Assembly: GCA_025357975.1 (NCBI GenBank)
Contig: JANYKY010000122.1
Span: 1-12,500, forward strand
From: Gemmatimonadaceae bacterium
GTDB lineage: Bacteria > Gemmatimonadota > Gemmatimonadetes > Gemmatimonadales > Gemmatimonadaceae
DNA length: 12,500 nucleotides
Direction of reading: 5' to 3'
Shown: positions 1 to 6,920 of the stretch, piece after piece
How positions within the stretch are numbered: position 1 is the first letter of the stretch
Layout of the letters: each line of letters opens with the position of its first letter
The notes under the pieces: model-generated
Told to the model about the DNA's origin: nothing
Databases searched by the model: none
Seen by the model: the letters and a program-made list of their open reading frames with translations, nothing else
Made by a program: the position numbers and the translations under genes

Positions 1-53
1 TTTACCCGGAGAAGAAGGTTCGGGCGAATCTTTATGTTGAAGCGCGCTTCTAG
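1..53 (+). CDS. C-terminal end of an unidentified protein, possibly an outer-membrane beta-barrel (partial)
   Basis: One frame is open from the left edge to a TAG at 51-53 and gives 16 residues ending KVRANLYVEARF. The last residues alternate polar and hydrophobic (V-A-L-V-A-F), and the chain ends in phenylalanine. This is the pattern of the last beta-strand of outer-membrane barrels such as TonB-dependent receptors, where the terminal aromatic residue is recognised by the BAM machinery. The fragment is too short for a family call, and the other two frames are not excluded. A weak hairpin (59-64 with 78-83) follows the stop but has no T-tract. Confidence 0.35.
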   Translation, partial: YPEKKVRANLYVEARF

Positions 54-112
54 TCTAAGGACGATACCGGCACCATTTCGTCCGAGCTAAGGTATTTCGT
101 GGGCTATTTCAT

Positions 113-317
113 AACTACCGTTTAACTACGATGCACAGATGACAATGATGACGGCCCGGCACCGACTCTCTCCTGGGAGAGGTCGCTCGCACTTACGGCC
201 TTTGTATTTGTTGTTTAACTCCAAATCGAGAAATCAGCGGTCGGCGATCTCCTCGCAAGTTTGAGACTATCTTAGCGGTCATCACTTTCATCTGTGCATC
301 GTAGTTAAATGGTAGTT
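113..317. repeat. 40-bp inverted repeat around a 125-bp spacer, MITE-like
   Basis: Bases 113-152 are the reverse complement of 278-317 at 37 of 40 positions; the mismatches are at 120, 143 and 145. The arms include a perfect 22-base block (121-142 with 288-309). The spacer codes for nothing convincing. It holds a small hairpin (168-173 with 176-181) and a GTTTAACT word near 213-220 that also occurs in the left arm. No target-site duplication is obvious. This structure is the main content of the gene-free stretch 54-363. It could be a small non-autonomous transposable element, a transposon remnant, or a sequence transcribed as a long RNA hairpin. Confidence 0.75.
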
Positions 318-363
318 GATAGAGTGGCGGACACGAAACGCAACACGAATGTCAAAGGTGCAG

Positions 364-394
364 AAAGAAAAAGCCGCCCAGATGACTGGACGGC
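364..394 (-). terminator. Rho-independent terminator of the GlsB-type gene
   Basis: Read on the minus strand, a 9-bp stem (394-386 with 381-373, one G-T pair) closes a 4-base loop and is followed by a T-rich run (372-364). It lies about 40 bases past the stop codon of the membrane-protein gene ending at 434, where its terminator is expected. Confidence 0.8.
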
Positions 395-402
395 AGTTTC
401 GT

Positions 403-430
403 AAAATGGAGCACTCACTCCATCGTTTTT
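403..430 (+). terminator. Hairpin with plus-strand T-tract, possible bidirectional terminator
   Basis: A 6-bp stem (406-411 with 418-423) with a 6-base loop is followed on the plus strand by CG and six Ts (425-430). It is preceded by As, so on the minus strand it also ends in a short T run. It may stop plus-strand transcription arriving from the left before it reads antisense into the membrane-protein gene. The stem is short, so strength is uncertain. Confidence 0.45.
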
Positions 431-433
431 TCT

Positions 434-694
434 TCAGGCTCGGGTTGTTCCGCGTTTCACCAGCCGGATGATGAACAGCAATACAATCGCGCCGATGAAT
501 GCAACAAGAATCGTCCCCGCAATCCCGCCCAGCGGAACCGCTACGCCAAGCATGCTGAACAGCCATCCGCCGATAAATGCGCCGATGATGCCGATGATGA
601 TGTCACCGACAATTCCATAACCGGTGCCGCCCATTACCAGCGACGCCAGTACGCCAGCGATGAGGCCAACGATGAGCCAGGTGAGTATACTCAT
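434..694 (-). CDS. GlsB/YeaQ/YmgE-family small membrane protein
   Basis: This 86-residue, very hydrophobic protein has three predicted membrane helices (about residues 4-22, 27-50 and 55-80) rich in Gly, Ile and Val, and ends in a short basic tail (VKRGTTRA). Length, the glycine-rich helix pattern and the start MSILTWLIVGLIAGVLA are typical of the transglycosylase-associated/GlsB family. These are inner-membrane proteins induced by stress in several bacteria; the molecular function is unknown and the old transglycosylase label is not supported by catalytic residues. The ATG start has a good ribosome-binding site, GGGGAG five bases upstream. The gene stands alone, is divergent from the creatininase-family gene, and is followed by a clear terminator. 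Family call is firm; role is not. Confidence 0.9.
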   Translation of the reverse strand: MSILTWLIVGLIAGVLASLVMGGTGYGIVGDIIIGIIGAFIGGWLFSMLGVAVPLGGIAGTILVAFIGAIVLLFIIRLVKRGTTRA

Positions 695-830
695 TGAATC
701 TCCCCGAAAGAGTGGAAGCAGCTGAATTGGCCAGTAAAACGGCCTATGAGACCATACGGTCTAGAGTGGTCAACGTTTCCAATGCACTTTCATTGCCAGA
801 AGTCTCGATTACAAAACCCGGAGTTGTAAC
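695..830. promoter_or_regulatory. Divergent promoter region with a small palindrome
   Basis: This 136-bp gap separates the divergent starts of the GlsB-type gene (694, minus) and the creatininase-family gene (831, plus), so both promoters are expected here. An inverted repeat AGACC-ATAC-GGTCT (749-762) lies centrally and could be an operator. On the minus strand a TTGACC hexamer near 772-777 is a possible -35 box, but no good -10 box lies at proper spacing. No promoter can be assigned with confidence. Confidence 0.35.
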
Positions 831-1595
831 GTGCCCGGAAAGCCATTTGTACTGGAAGAAACGACATGGAAAAGTGTAAGGGAAACAGACTATTCGGTCG
901 CTGTCCTCCCCTGGGGCGCCACGGAGGCGCACAACTACCACCTTCCTTACGGGACTGACAATTATCAGTCCGCAAGGGTGGCTCGTGAGGCGGCCCGGAA
1001 AGCCTGGGACGCAGGAGCCAAAGTCGTCGTTCTTCCGGGAATCCCCTACGGCGTAAACACCGGCCAGCTCGATATCCCACTCTGCATCAACCTCAACCCG
1101 AGCACACAGGCACTCGTGCTCAGCGACATCGCGCGCTCACTCGAAGAGCAGGGAATCGACAAGCTCGTACTCATCAACAGCCACGGCGGAAATGATTTTC
1201 GTCAGATGATCCGCGAGCTCCAGGCGACCTGCGGTGTGTTCATCGTCACAATCAATTGGTGGAATTGCGTCGACGTCACGGACTTTTACGATGAGCCGGG
1301 CGACCACGCCGGCGAGCTCGAAACCAGTGTGATGATGGATCTCGCTCCGGAACTCGTATTGCCGATATCCGAAGCCGGCGAAGGTGTAGCGAAAAAGTTC
1401 AAAGTTGCCGGACTTCGCGACGGACTCGCGTGGGCACCACGAAGCTGGACTGAAGTAACTGAAGATACGGGTTCGGGAAATCCGTCAGCGGCATCGCGAG
1501 AGAAAGGCGCCGCGCATTTTGAGGCAGTAACGGATCGTATAGCATCGTTCCTCCAGGATCTCGCAGCCGCAGACCTCAACGACATGTACGCGTAG
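831..1595 (+). CDS. Creatininase-family metal-dependent amidohydrolase
   Basis: This 254-residue protein fits the creatininase fold family (about 240-270 aa), whose binuclear metal site hydrolyses cyclic or linear amide bonds. Visible landmarks are TEAHNYHLPYGTD (31-43), in which E32, H34 and D43 align with metal ligands of creatininase; NSHGGN (116-121), in which H118 is the next ligand; and GDHAGELETS (157-166), a typical downstream acidic motif. True creatininase has HYEN instead of HGGN, so this is probably another subfamily and the substrate cannot be named. The GTG start is supported by GGAG at 820-823, seven bases upstream. There is no signal peptide, so it should be cytosolic. Its stop lies one base from the end of the convergent cyanophycinase gene. 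A role in nitrogen recovery would suit the neighbourhood, but this is only a guess. Confidence 0.88.
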   Translation: MPGKPFVLEETTWKSVRETDYSVAVLPWGATEAHNYHLPYGTDNYQSARVAREAARKAWDAGAKVVVLPGIPYGVNTGQLDIPLCINLNPSTQALVLSDIARSLEEQGIDKLVLINSHGGNDFRQMIRELQATCGVFIVTINWWNCVDVTDFYDEPGDHAGELETSVMMDLAPELVLPISEAGEGVAKKFKVAGLRDGLAWAPRSWTEVTEDTGSGNPSAASREKGAAHFEAVTDRIASFLQDLAAADLNDMYA

Positions 1596-1596
1596 C

Positions 1597-2448
1597 CTAC
1601 TTCGCGACGATTCCGGGCGGCTGGGGCATCGCGGATTTCTCGAGAACTGCGTCGAGCTCGCGAAGACGAATGTTGAAAGTGTAGCCAGTCCCGACAATTC
1701 CAACTCTCAGTGCACTCAGCGTAAGCTGGCGGCCTTTGGTGACTTCTTCCGCGTTGTCGAATTTCACCGTGCGGCCATCGACGAAAGTCACACCACCCTT
1801 GCCAACGACCTTCCCAACTTCACCGCGTACGACCATCGCCGTATCCTCGTCGATACCAAGCCCCATTATTTCAGGGTATTCGGAGATCGCAACGAACAGC
1901 CGGTAAAGACGGCGGCGCTGTGAAAAATGCGTGTCGATAATAGTCTTGAACGCAAGCAGACCCAGTCCGGGGCCAATGTACTGCGCGACGAGATTTCCTT
2001 CTTCGTCAGTTTCATTTCCTGCCAAAGTCATCTCGGTAAGCGCGGCCGCGCCTGCGCTCGTCCCGCAAACTACCCCACCGCTCACATAGTTATCCCAGAT
2101 CGCGTCGCCAACGGGCGTGCCGCTCAACATCGTGATCAGCTTTATCTGGTTGCCGCCGCCCAGAAAGATGCCGCGTGCCTTCGCAACTGTTTTCGCGATG
2201 CTTCGGTTCATCGCATCTTCGCGCGTTTCGATAATCGGAAAAACGACGTCACCTGCCTGCGCAGTCGTAAAATCCGCTTCCCAGTGCTTCGCACTTCCGC
2301 GCACATCCTGAGACGCAGAAGTTATGCAGGCGATCGGCCCGCCTTCGCCGGCACCCGCGAGCTTGACGAATGCGCCCAGCGCATCGCCGCTGGCCGTGCA
2401 TGCGCCACCGATCAGTACGAGTGAGCCAGCACGGATAATCGGCGGCAT
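1597..2448 (-). CDS. cphB: Cyanophycinase (peptidase family S51)
   Basis: This 283-residue cytosolic serine peptidase cuts cyanophycin, the poly-aspartate backbone carrying arginine side chains, into beta-Asp-Arg dipeptides. Family motifs are intact: FLGGGNQ (95-101), the nucleophile elbow GTSAGA (129-134, Ser131), DTHFSQRRR (172-180, His174), and GLGIDEDTA (196-204, Glu201). Ser, His and Glu fit the expected catalytic triad, and the length is normal. The basic Q/R-rich stretch after His174 is typical of enzymes acting on cyanophycin rather than generic S51 dipeptidases. The ATG start at 2448 begins the usual MPPIIRAGSLVLIGGA opening. It lies 68 bp after the CphA-like gene with no terminator between, so it is probably the last gene of the cph operon. 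An isoaspartyl dipeptidase, needed to finish degradation, is not in this window. Confidence 0.93.
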   Translation of the reverse strand: MPPIIRAGSLVLIGGACTASGDALGAFVKLAGAGEGGPIACITSASQDVRGSAKHWEADFTTAQAGDVVFPIIETREDAMNRSIAKTVAKARGIFLGGGNQIKLITMLSGTPVGDAIWDNYVSGGVVCGTSAGAAALTEMTLAGNETDEEGNLVAQYIGPGLGLLAFKTIIDTHFSQRRRLYRLFVAISEYPEIMGLGIDEDTAMVVRGEVGKVVGKGGVTFVDGRTVKFDNAEEVTKGRQLTLSALRVGIVGTGYTFNIRLRELDAVLEKSAMPQPPGIVAK

Positions 2449-2516
2449 CGACTCAGTCTCGCTCGAATCGAACGAGGCGCGAATCGGAATTGGATTGGTG
2501 CTCGGTGTACGCGGCG

Positions 2517-3608
2517 TTATTGTGAAACCTGTGCCTGAATCGACGCTGTTGCCGCGTGGGGCGGCTGAAGCTCGTTGAGTGTGTATGCGGCGAGTGCCCC
2601 TGCAACCTGCGCACCGATTGGACCATCGTCGCGAACGGGTCCGAGGTCTTCGCGCTTGCCGCGAGCCTCGACAACAATGCGACCGTCAGTCACCATTGCC
2701 ACCGCACGAGCCACTTTTCTGTCACGTCGGGTGACGTCCGAATCGATTGCAAATATCGCTACTCTGCACCCCGCTTCGCGCACCTTGTCCTGCACTTCCC
2801 ATTCTTTCGCGGGCACGATGACGATCCCGCCCCGATCGACGGCATCTGCAACGGTCGCCATCAGGCGCTGCGCACGTTCCTCCTCCCGATAGCGCTCAGG
2901 GACATCCGTCAGATTCGTATCCGTCACGATAGCGATGTCGGAGCGCGCGTAAGGAAGCCCTGCCTGGAGCAAAAATACGGGTGACACGTCCACGATCAGC
3001 TCGTTACTGCCGAATCCCCGGCGAACGATTTCTTCGCGGGTAGCGGCACGATCCGAGCCGCCAGTGATGCCGCACAGAACCTGCTGTTGCATCTTCGGAA
3101 CATCCGGAGTGGATGCGAGCGCAGATAGCTCCGCCACTGCGTGGTCGACTCCGTGGAGATTTCCCGCAAATGCCTGCTGAACCGTTTCAAGAGCAAGAGC
3201 CGCAGCACGAAGCCCGACGCCTTCGTGCAAGTGCTCGAAAACAAGAGTGTACTCGAAGTCGTTGTCACCGCCGCGCGTGCGGCCGTATCCAACGTCGTGA
3301 CCGATCATCGTCTGCAATTCGAGCGCTATGTGCTCGACAATGTGAGGAGCATATGTGCCATCGCGAAGGCGGATGATAAATCCTCCGCGCTCTCCGATAC
3401 TGCAGCGATGCTCCTCGAGCCCAGGCATTGCCGACACAAGAGCTTCGGTGAACCCGGGCACATCGGCCGATGAGATGTCCTCGTAGGCACCGACGACCAG
3501 ATCCATCCGCATCACCGGACGAGTCGACCAGAAGTTCGCGCCACGTGTTGCGTGAAGTGTCGTCATCCGGATTTCGACCGCTGGATCCGGGCGTGGCTGT
3601 GACGTCAT
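2517..3608 (-). CDS. Truncated CphA-like protein: N-terminal domain plus degenerate Mur-ligase part
   Basis: This 363-residue paralogue of the upstream cyanophycin synthetase is shortened in an unusual way. Residues 15-160 match the CphA N-terminal domain, including ERGGFIIRL (73-81) and the HxxEH motif HIVEH (89-93). The whole ATP-grasp domain (about 300 residues in CphA) is absent. Residues 177-345 align with the CphA Mur-ligase central domain, e.g. VSPVFLLQAGLPYARSDIAI against TARGGILRAGLGFDEADVGV, and GIVIVPAKEW against GHAILNADDP. The P-loop position reads GITGGSDRAAT instead of VTGTNGKTTT, so the ATP-binding lysine is lost, and the C-terminal DYAHN lobe is missing. It should not form amide bonds. 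The ATG abuts the cphA stop codon, which implies translational coupling and stoichiometric production. Possible roles are hydrolase/primer-maker, polymer binding or control of CphA. Homology is clear; function is inference. Confidence 0.85.
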   Translation of the reverse strand: MTSQPRPDPAVEIRMTTLHATRGANFWSTRPVMRMDLVVGAYEDISSADVPGFTEALVSAMPGLEEHRCSIGERGGFIIRLRDGTYAPHIVEHIALELQTMIGHDVGYGRTRGGDNDFEYTLVFEHLHEGVGLRAAALALETVQQAFAGNLHGVDHAVAELSALASTPDVPKMQQQVLCGITGGSDRAATREEIVRRGFGSNELIVDVSPVFLLQAGLPYARSDIAIVTDTNLTDVPERYREEERAQRLMATVADAVDRGGIVIVPAKEWEVQDKVREAGCRVAIFAIDSDVTRRDRKVARAVAMVTDGRIVVEARGKREDLGPVRDDGPIGAQVAGALAAYTLNELQPPHAATASIQAQVSQ

Positions 3609-6269
3609 CTAGTGCGATTGCTCGGCAGACAACTGTCGGATCTGCTCGAGTACCTCTGGAACCTCATCCGCGAGAACGAAGACGAGGTCATTGTCCTGCA
3701 TCTCGGACAACGCTTTCGCGAGAGCTTCCTTTTCGTCGTAGACCACTTCGATGCGATCATCCGTCATCCCGCCGTCATGCAGTCCTTCGACGATCAGTCG
3801 CGCGGTGTCACCGATGGCGCGGCCGCGACGATATTTATCCTCTCGAACGATTACGCGATCGAGCGACGCAGCGAGGCGCCCCGCGGTCCGAAGATCCTCA
3901 TCTCGACGATCACCTGGCGCGGTAATAATGCCGATACGCCGGTTCGCGTCGAGGCCCTGAACGAATTCCATCAGGCCCGCGATCGCCGCGGCGTTGTGCG
4001 CGTAATCAACCAGCACGCGACCGTTACCGAACCGCATGAGGTTCAAGCGGCCAGGCGTAAGCGATGGGGACGGGAAGAACGACAGCAATCCAGCGCGAAT
4101 ATCATCGTAGCGCATTCCCTGTACATACGCGGCGAGAATTGCGGCGAGGATGTTTTCTCGCTGAAATTTCGCCGCCCCACCCATCATCAGCGGTACATCG
4201 TGCAGTGATGCGATCGGGATCCTCAGCTTACCGCGTCTAATGACGAAAGTCTCTTTCTCGATTCGCGCGCCGATACCATTACGTGAGAGATGGAGATCGA
4301 ATTCTGGACTCTCGCCTTCGGGTTTGGTCGAGAAGAGAACGACATCACCAGGTGTCTTGTCGCGCATCGCGTAGACGAGTGGGTCATCGGCGTTCAGGAT
4401 CGCGTGGCCTTCGCGCTTCACTACCGCCGCGATGACACTCTTCACGTCCGCGAGCTGCTCGACAGTATTGATGCCGCGCAGTCCGAGGTGATCCGCCGTG
4501 ACGTTGAGAACTACACCAACATCAGCCTCGTCGAACCCGAGCCCCGCCCGAAGAATTCCCCCGCGTGCAGTCTCCAGAACAGCGATATCGACAGTCGGAT
4601 TCGACAGAATGATATTCGCCGAGAAGGGCCCGGTCATGTCTCCTTCGATGACCATGCGGTTGCCCAGGTACGTGCCATCAGTCGTCGTAAATCCGACGAC
4701 GTTTTCGGAGACGCGGAAAAGATGGGCAATCAAGCGGGTCGTCGTCGTTTTGCCATTAGTACCGGTCACCGCAATGACGGGGATCGTCGACGGCATCCCC
4801 GGCGGAAACAGCATGTCGATGATTGGCGCCCCCACGTTCCTCGGCTGACCTTCAGCCGGATGCGTGTGCATGCGGATGCCCGGACCAGCGTTCACTTCGA
4901 TAATGACGCTGTTGTTTTCCCGGAATGGAATCGAGATGTCTGGCGTGAGCACGTCGATGCCGGCGATATCGAGCCCAATGACACCCGCCGCCATTTCACA
5001 GGCAGTGATGTTATCGGGATGCATCTCGTCGGTGCGGTCGATCGACGTCCCGCCAGTCGAGAGATTAGCCGTTGGGCGGAGCGCGATAAACTCCCCTTCG
5101 GCGGGAATCGTATCGAGAGCGCGACTGGAAATCGCCAGATGATCTTCAGTGCCCTTGTCCATCGGAAGTCGCGTCAGGCTCTTTGTATGTCCAACGCCTC
5201 GGCGTGAATCCTTGTTGCCGGCCGCGATCAGTTGACGAACGGTCTTCTTTCCATCCCCAACGACATGCGCTGGCACGCGCTCGGCCGCAGCAACGACCTT
5301 TCCGTTGACGACGAGCACGCGGTGGTCGTGACCCTCAGCGAACTGTTCGACCACGATGCGACTACCATATGAAGACGAGTACTCCCATGCGGAGCGGAGC
5401 TGGTCAGCGTCGCCGATCCGCCCTGAAATTCCGCGTCCGTGGTTCGCGGCGAGTGGCTTGAGGATCACTGGATAGCCGATATCGGTTGCGATTTCGAGTG
5501 CGCCTTCAATCGTCCGTGCCACGTCGCCTTTTGGAACCGGGAGTCCGATGTTCTCGAGTACGCGCTTGGTATCGTCCTTGTCCTGTGCGATCTCGACGCC
5601 GATTGCGCTAGTCTTGTCGGTGAGTGTCGCCTGAATGCGGTGGAGATTGCGGCCGAGGCCGAGCTGGACGAGCGAGTAGTTGTTGAGCCGGCGGACAGGG
5701 ATTCCGCGTCGGCGAGCTTCTTCGACGATCGCGTTGGTCGATGGGCCGAGGCGTGATGACTCAAAAAGTGAGAGGAGATCATCGGTGATCTCTTTCATGT
5801 CGAAGTCTTCGCCCGAGATGCACGCGCGCGCGATGCGGACGGCGTCTTTCATTGCGCGGAGACCGACTTGTTCTTCCTGGTACTCCACGATGCACCACCA
5901 TACGCCTTCGTCTCCGGACGGGACGACACGCCCGAAGGCGACCTCATTGCCGATGAGTGACTGGAGCTCGAGAGCGAGGTGCTCGAGGATGTGCGGGAAA
6001 TGGGTTCCTTCTTTCAGTCTTTCGATGAAGCCGCCTCTTTTTCCTCGCGTGCACTTGTGAGTGATGAGGCTCGGGATCGCAGTCGTCAGTTTTTCAGTGA
6101 AGCCCTGGATATCGGCGGAGGTGACCTTTTCGAGGGTGCCGAGGCGAACGTCACAGGCGATGACCGGTGCGAGACGCCAGTAGTTGGGGCCTCTCAAGGC
6201 TCTGATTCTGGAGACTGCCAGCTGGGTCGGATCGTGCAGTTTTGTTGTCGGCTGTTGGGTGGATGCCAC
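3609..6269 (-). CDS. cphA: Cyanophycin synthetase
   Basis: This 886-residue enzyme makes cyanophycin by adding Asp to the backbone (ATP-grasp site) and then Arg to the Asp side chain (Mur-ligase site), using ATP for each step. The order is canonical. The N-terminal domain (1-160) has HILEH at 93-97. The ATP-grasp domain (about 215-490) has VILKPLAANHGRGISG (268-283) and EVNAGPGIRMHTHP (458-471). The Mur-ligase-like domain has P-loop GTNGKTTT (503-510), ETARGGILRAG (566-576), LNADDP (625-630) and DYAHN (755-759). Length and motifs match active CphA1-type enzymes, not CphA2, which lacks a working Mur site. The start is GTG, begins MASTQQPTTKL, has no clear Shine-Dalgarno, and lies just after a palindrome. 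It heads a minus-strand operon with the CphA-like gene and cphB. Product granules would be cytoplasmic nitrogen reserves. Confidence 0.95.
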   Translation of the reverse strand: MASTQQPTTKLHDPTQLAVSRIRALRGPNYWRLAPVIACDVRLGTLEKVTSADIQGFTEKLTTAIPSLITHKCTRGKRGGFIERLKEGTHFPHILEHLALELQSLIGNEVAFGRVVPSGDEGVWWCIVEYQEEQVGLRAMKDAVRIARACISGEDFDMKEITDDLLSLFESSRLGPSTNAIVEEARRRGIPVRRLNNYSLVQLGLGRNLHRIQATLTDKTSAIGVEIAQDKDDTKRVLENIGLPVPKGDVARTIEGALEIATDIGYPVILKPLAANHGRGISGRIGDADQLRSAWEYSSSYGSRIVVEQFAEGHDHRVLVVNGKVVAAAERVPAHVVGDGKKTVRQLIAAGNKDSRRGVGHTKSLTRLPMDKGTEDHLAISSRALDTIPAEGEFIALRPTANLSTGGTSIDRTDEMHPDNITACEMAAGVIGLDIAGIDVLTPDISIPFRENNSVIIEVNAGPGIRMHTHPAEGQPRNVGAPIIDMLFPPGMPSTIPVIAVTGTNGKTTTTRLIAHLFRVSENVVGFTTTDGTYLGNRMVIEGDMTGPFSANIILSNPTVDIAVLETARGGILRAGLGFDEADVGVVLNVTADHLGLRGINTVEQLADVKSVIAAVVKREGHAILNADDPLVYAMRDKTPGDVVLFSTKPEGESPEFDLHLSRNGIGARIEKETFVIRRGKLRIPIASLHDVPLMMGGAAKFQRENILAAILAAYVQGMRYDDIRAGLLSFFPSPSLTPGRLNLMRFGNGRVLVDYAHNAAAIAGLMEFVQGLDANRRIGIITAPGDRRDEDLRTAGRLAASLDRVIVREDKYRRGRAIGDTARLIVEGLHDGGMTDDRIEVVYDEKEALAKALSEMQDNDLVFVLADEVPEVLEQIRQLSAEQSH

Positions 6270-6274
6270 GGCTG

Positions 6275-6300
6275 TTTTGCGAAAAGGGGAAGCCGCAAAA
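6275..6300. promoter_or_regulatory. Perfect 7-bp inverted repeat just upstream of the cphA start
   Basis: TTTTGCG (6275-6281) and CGCAAAA (6294-6300) are exact reverse complements with a 12-base loop, ending five bases before the GTG of cphA. No Shine-Dalgarno is visible between the palindrome and the start. It could be an operator or an mRNA hairpin affecting initiation. It does not resemble an ArgR box. Confidence 0.45.
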
Positions 6301-6350
6301 TCGCACTCTCGGGGCCCGATTGGGAGGGGAAGGCCGTGAGCTGATAGCCG

Positions 6351-6438
6351 GAGCTATGAGCTCTGCGCTTTTAAGATCAACATCCTTGGTGAAGAAGCCG
6401 ATAGCGGGAGCTCAGTGAGCTCGGGCTGTGAGCTAAGC
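6351..6438 (+). repeat. Left arm of the IVP-type unit
   Basis: This arm is complementary to 6921-7007. It contains smaller palindromes of its own, for example AGCTCA-G-TGAGCT (6410-6422, here with a shared central base), and many GAGCT/AGCTC words. It could therefore also fold locally. It lies about 80 bases upstream of the cphA start and may overlap the cphA promoter. Confidence 0.75.
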
Positions 6439-6547
6439 TCGAGCTGCGCACTTGGGGTGATAGTCGCAAGCAGATGATGGCGACGTTCCGGGCGCGAGGA
6501 TCATCATGTCCTAATGCTTCCGCTTCGATCTACCGCAGAAATCCTTA

Positions 6548-6895
6548 GTGTCCGATTTCCGGAAGTTGGAAGTGTGGAAGAAAGCGCATCAAGTGATGCT
6601 TGACTCCCATGGTCTCGCAGGGGAGATACGCGGCGCGGCGTACCTCGGACTGAAGAGCCAGATCGTCAGGGCGGCAATGTCAATTCCATCAAACATTGTT
6701 GAAGGTCGCGCGCAACGAACAGACCGAGAGTTCAGTCGTTTCCTTGGGTATGCTTCAGCGTCAGCTTCGGAGCTCGAGTATCACCTGATCGCGGCGATGG
6801 ACATCGGAGTGCTTCCCAAGAAGAGGGCTACCATGCTCGCCGGACGGGTCGTTGAGGTGCGCAAGATGCTAATCGGCCTGCAGAAAAAGCTCTAA
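6548..6895 (+). CDS. Four-helix bundle protein (23S rRNA IVP / S23 family)
   Basis: This 115-residue protein has the hallmarks of the 23S rRNA intervening-sequence protein family: the opening SDFRKLEVWKKAH (2-14), the central GLKSQIVRAAMSIPSNIVEG, the segment REFSRFLGYASASASELEYHL, and a basic C-terminus. Length is normal for the family, which forms homo-oligomeric four-helix bundles; relatives occur inside 23S rRNA intervening sequences and as accessory proteins of diversity-generating retroelements. No reverse transcriptase or template repeat is visible here. The start is GTG, chosen because the family motif begins right after it; no ribosome-binding site is evident, so expression may be low. 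It sits between long inverted repeats and points away from cphA. Biochemical function of the stand-alone members is unknown. Confidence 0.9.
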   Translation: MSDFRKLEVWKKAHQVMLDSHGLAGEIRGAAYLGLKSQIVRAAMSIPSNIVEGRAQRTDREFSRFLGYASASASELEYHLIAAMDIGVLPKKRATMLAGRVVEVRKMLIGLQKKL

Positions 6896-6920
6896 CCGTG
6901 TGAAGACTTCCTGGCTCACG

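Noticed and set aside
288..566. A 92-codon minus-strand frame overlapping the GlsB-type gene
   Set aside because: It overlaps the GlsB-type gene and its terminator, and its composition (Cys/Arg/His-rich) is unlike a real protein.
694..879. A 61-codon plus-strand frame before the creatininase-family gene
   Set aside because: It overlaps the true start of the creatininase-family gene in another frame and covers the divergent promoter region; no family resemblance.
831..1595. Calling the gene creatininase (creatinine amidohydrolase) itself
   Set aside because: The third metal motif is NSHGGN rather than the HYEN-type sequence of true creatininase, so only the superfamily is supported.
4290..5207. 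A 305-codon plus-strand open frame inside cphA
   Set aside because: It lies wholly antisense to well-conserved ATP-grasp and P-loop sequence of cphA and has no family-like features.
6548..6895. Diversity-generating retroelement accessory (Avd) reading of the four-helix-bundle gene
   Set aside because: No reverse transcriptase, template/variable repeat pair or C-type-lectin target is present in the window, so only the general IVP/S23 family call is kept.
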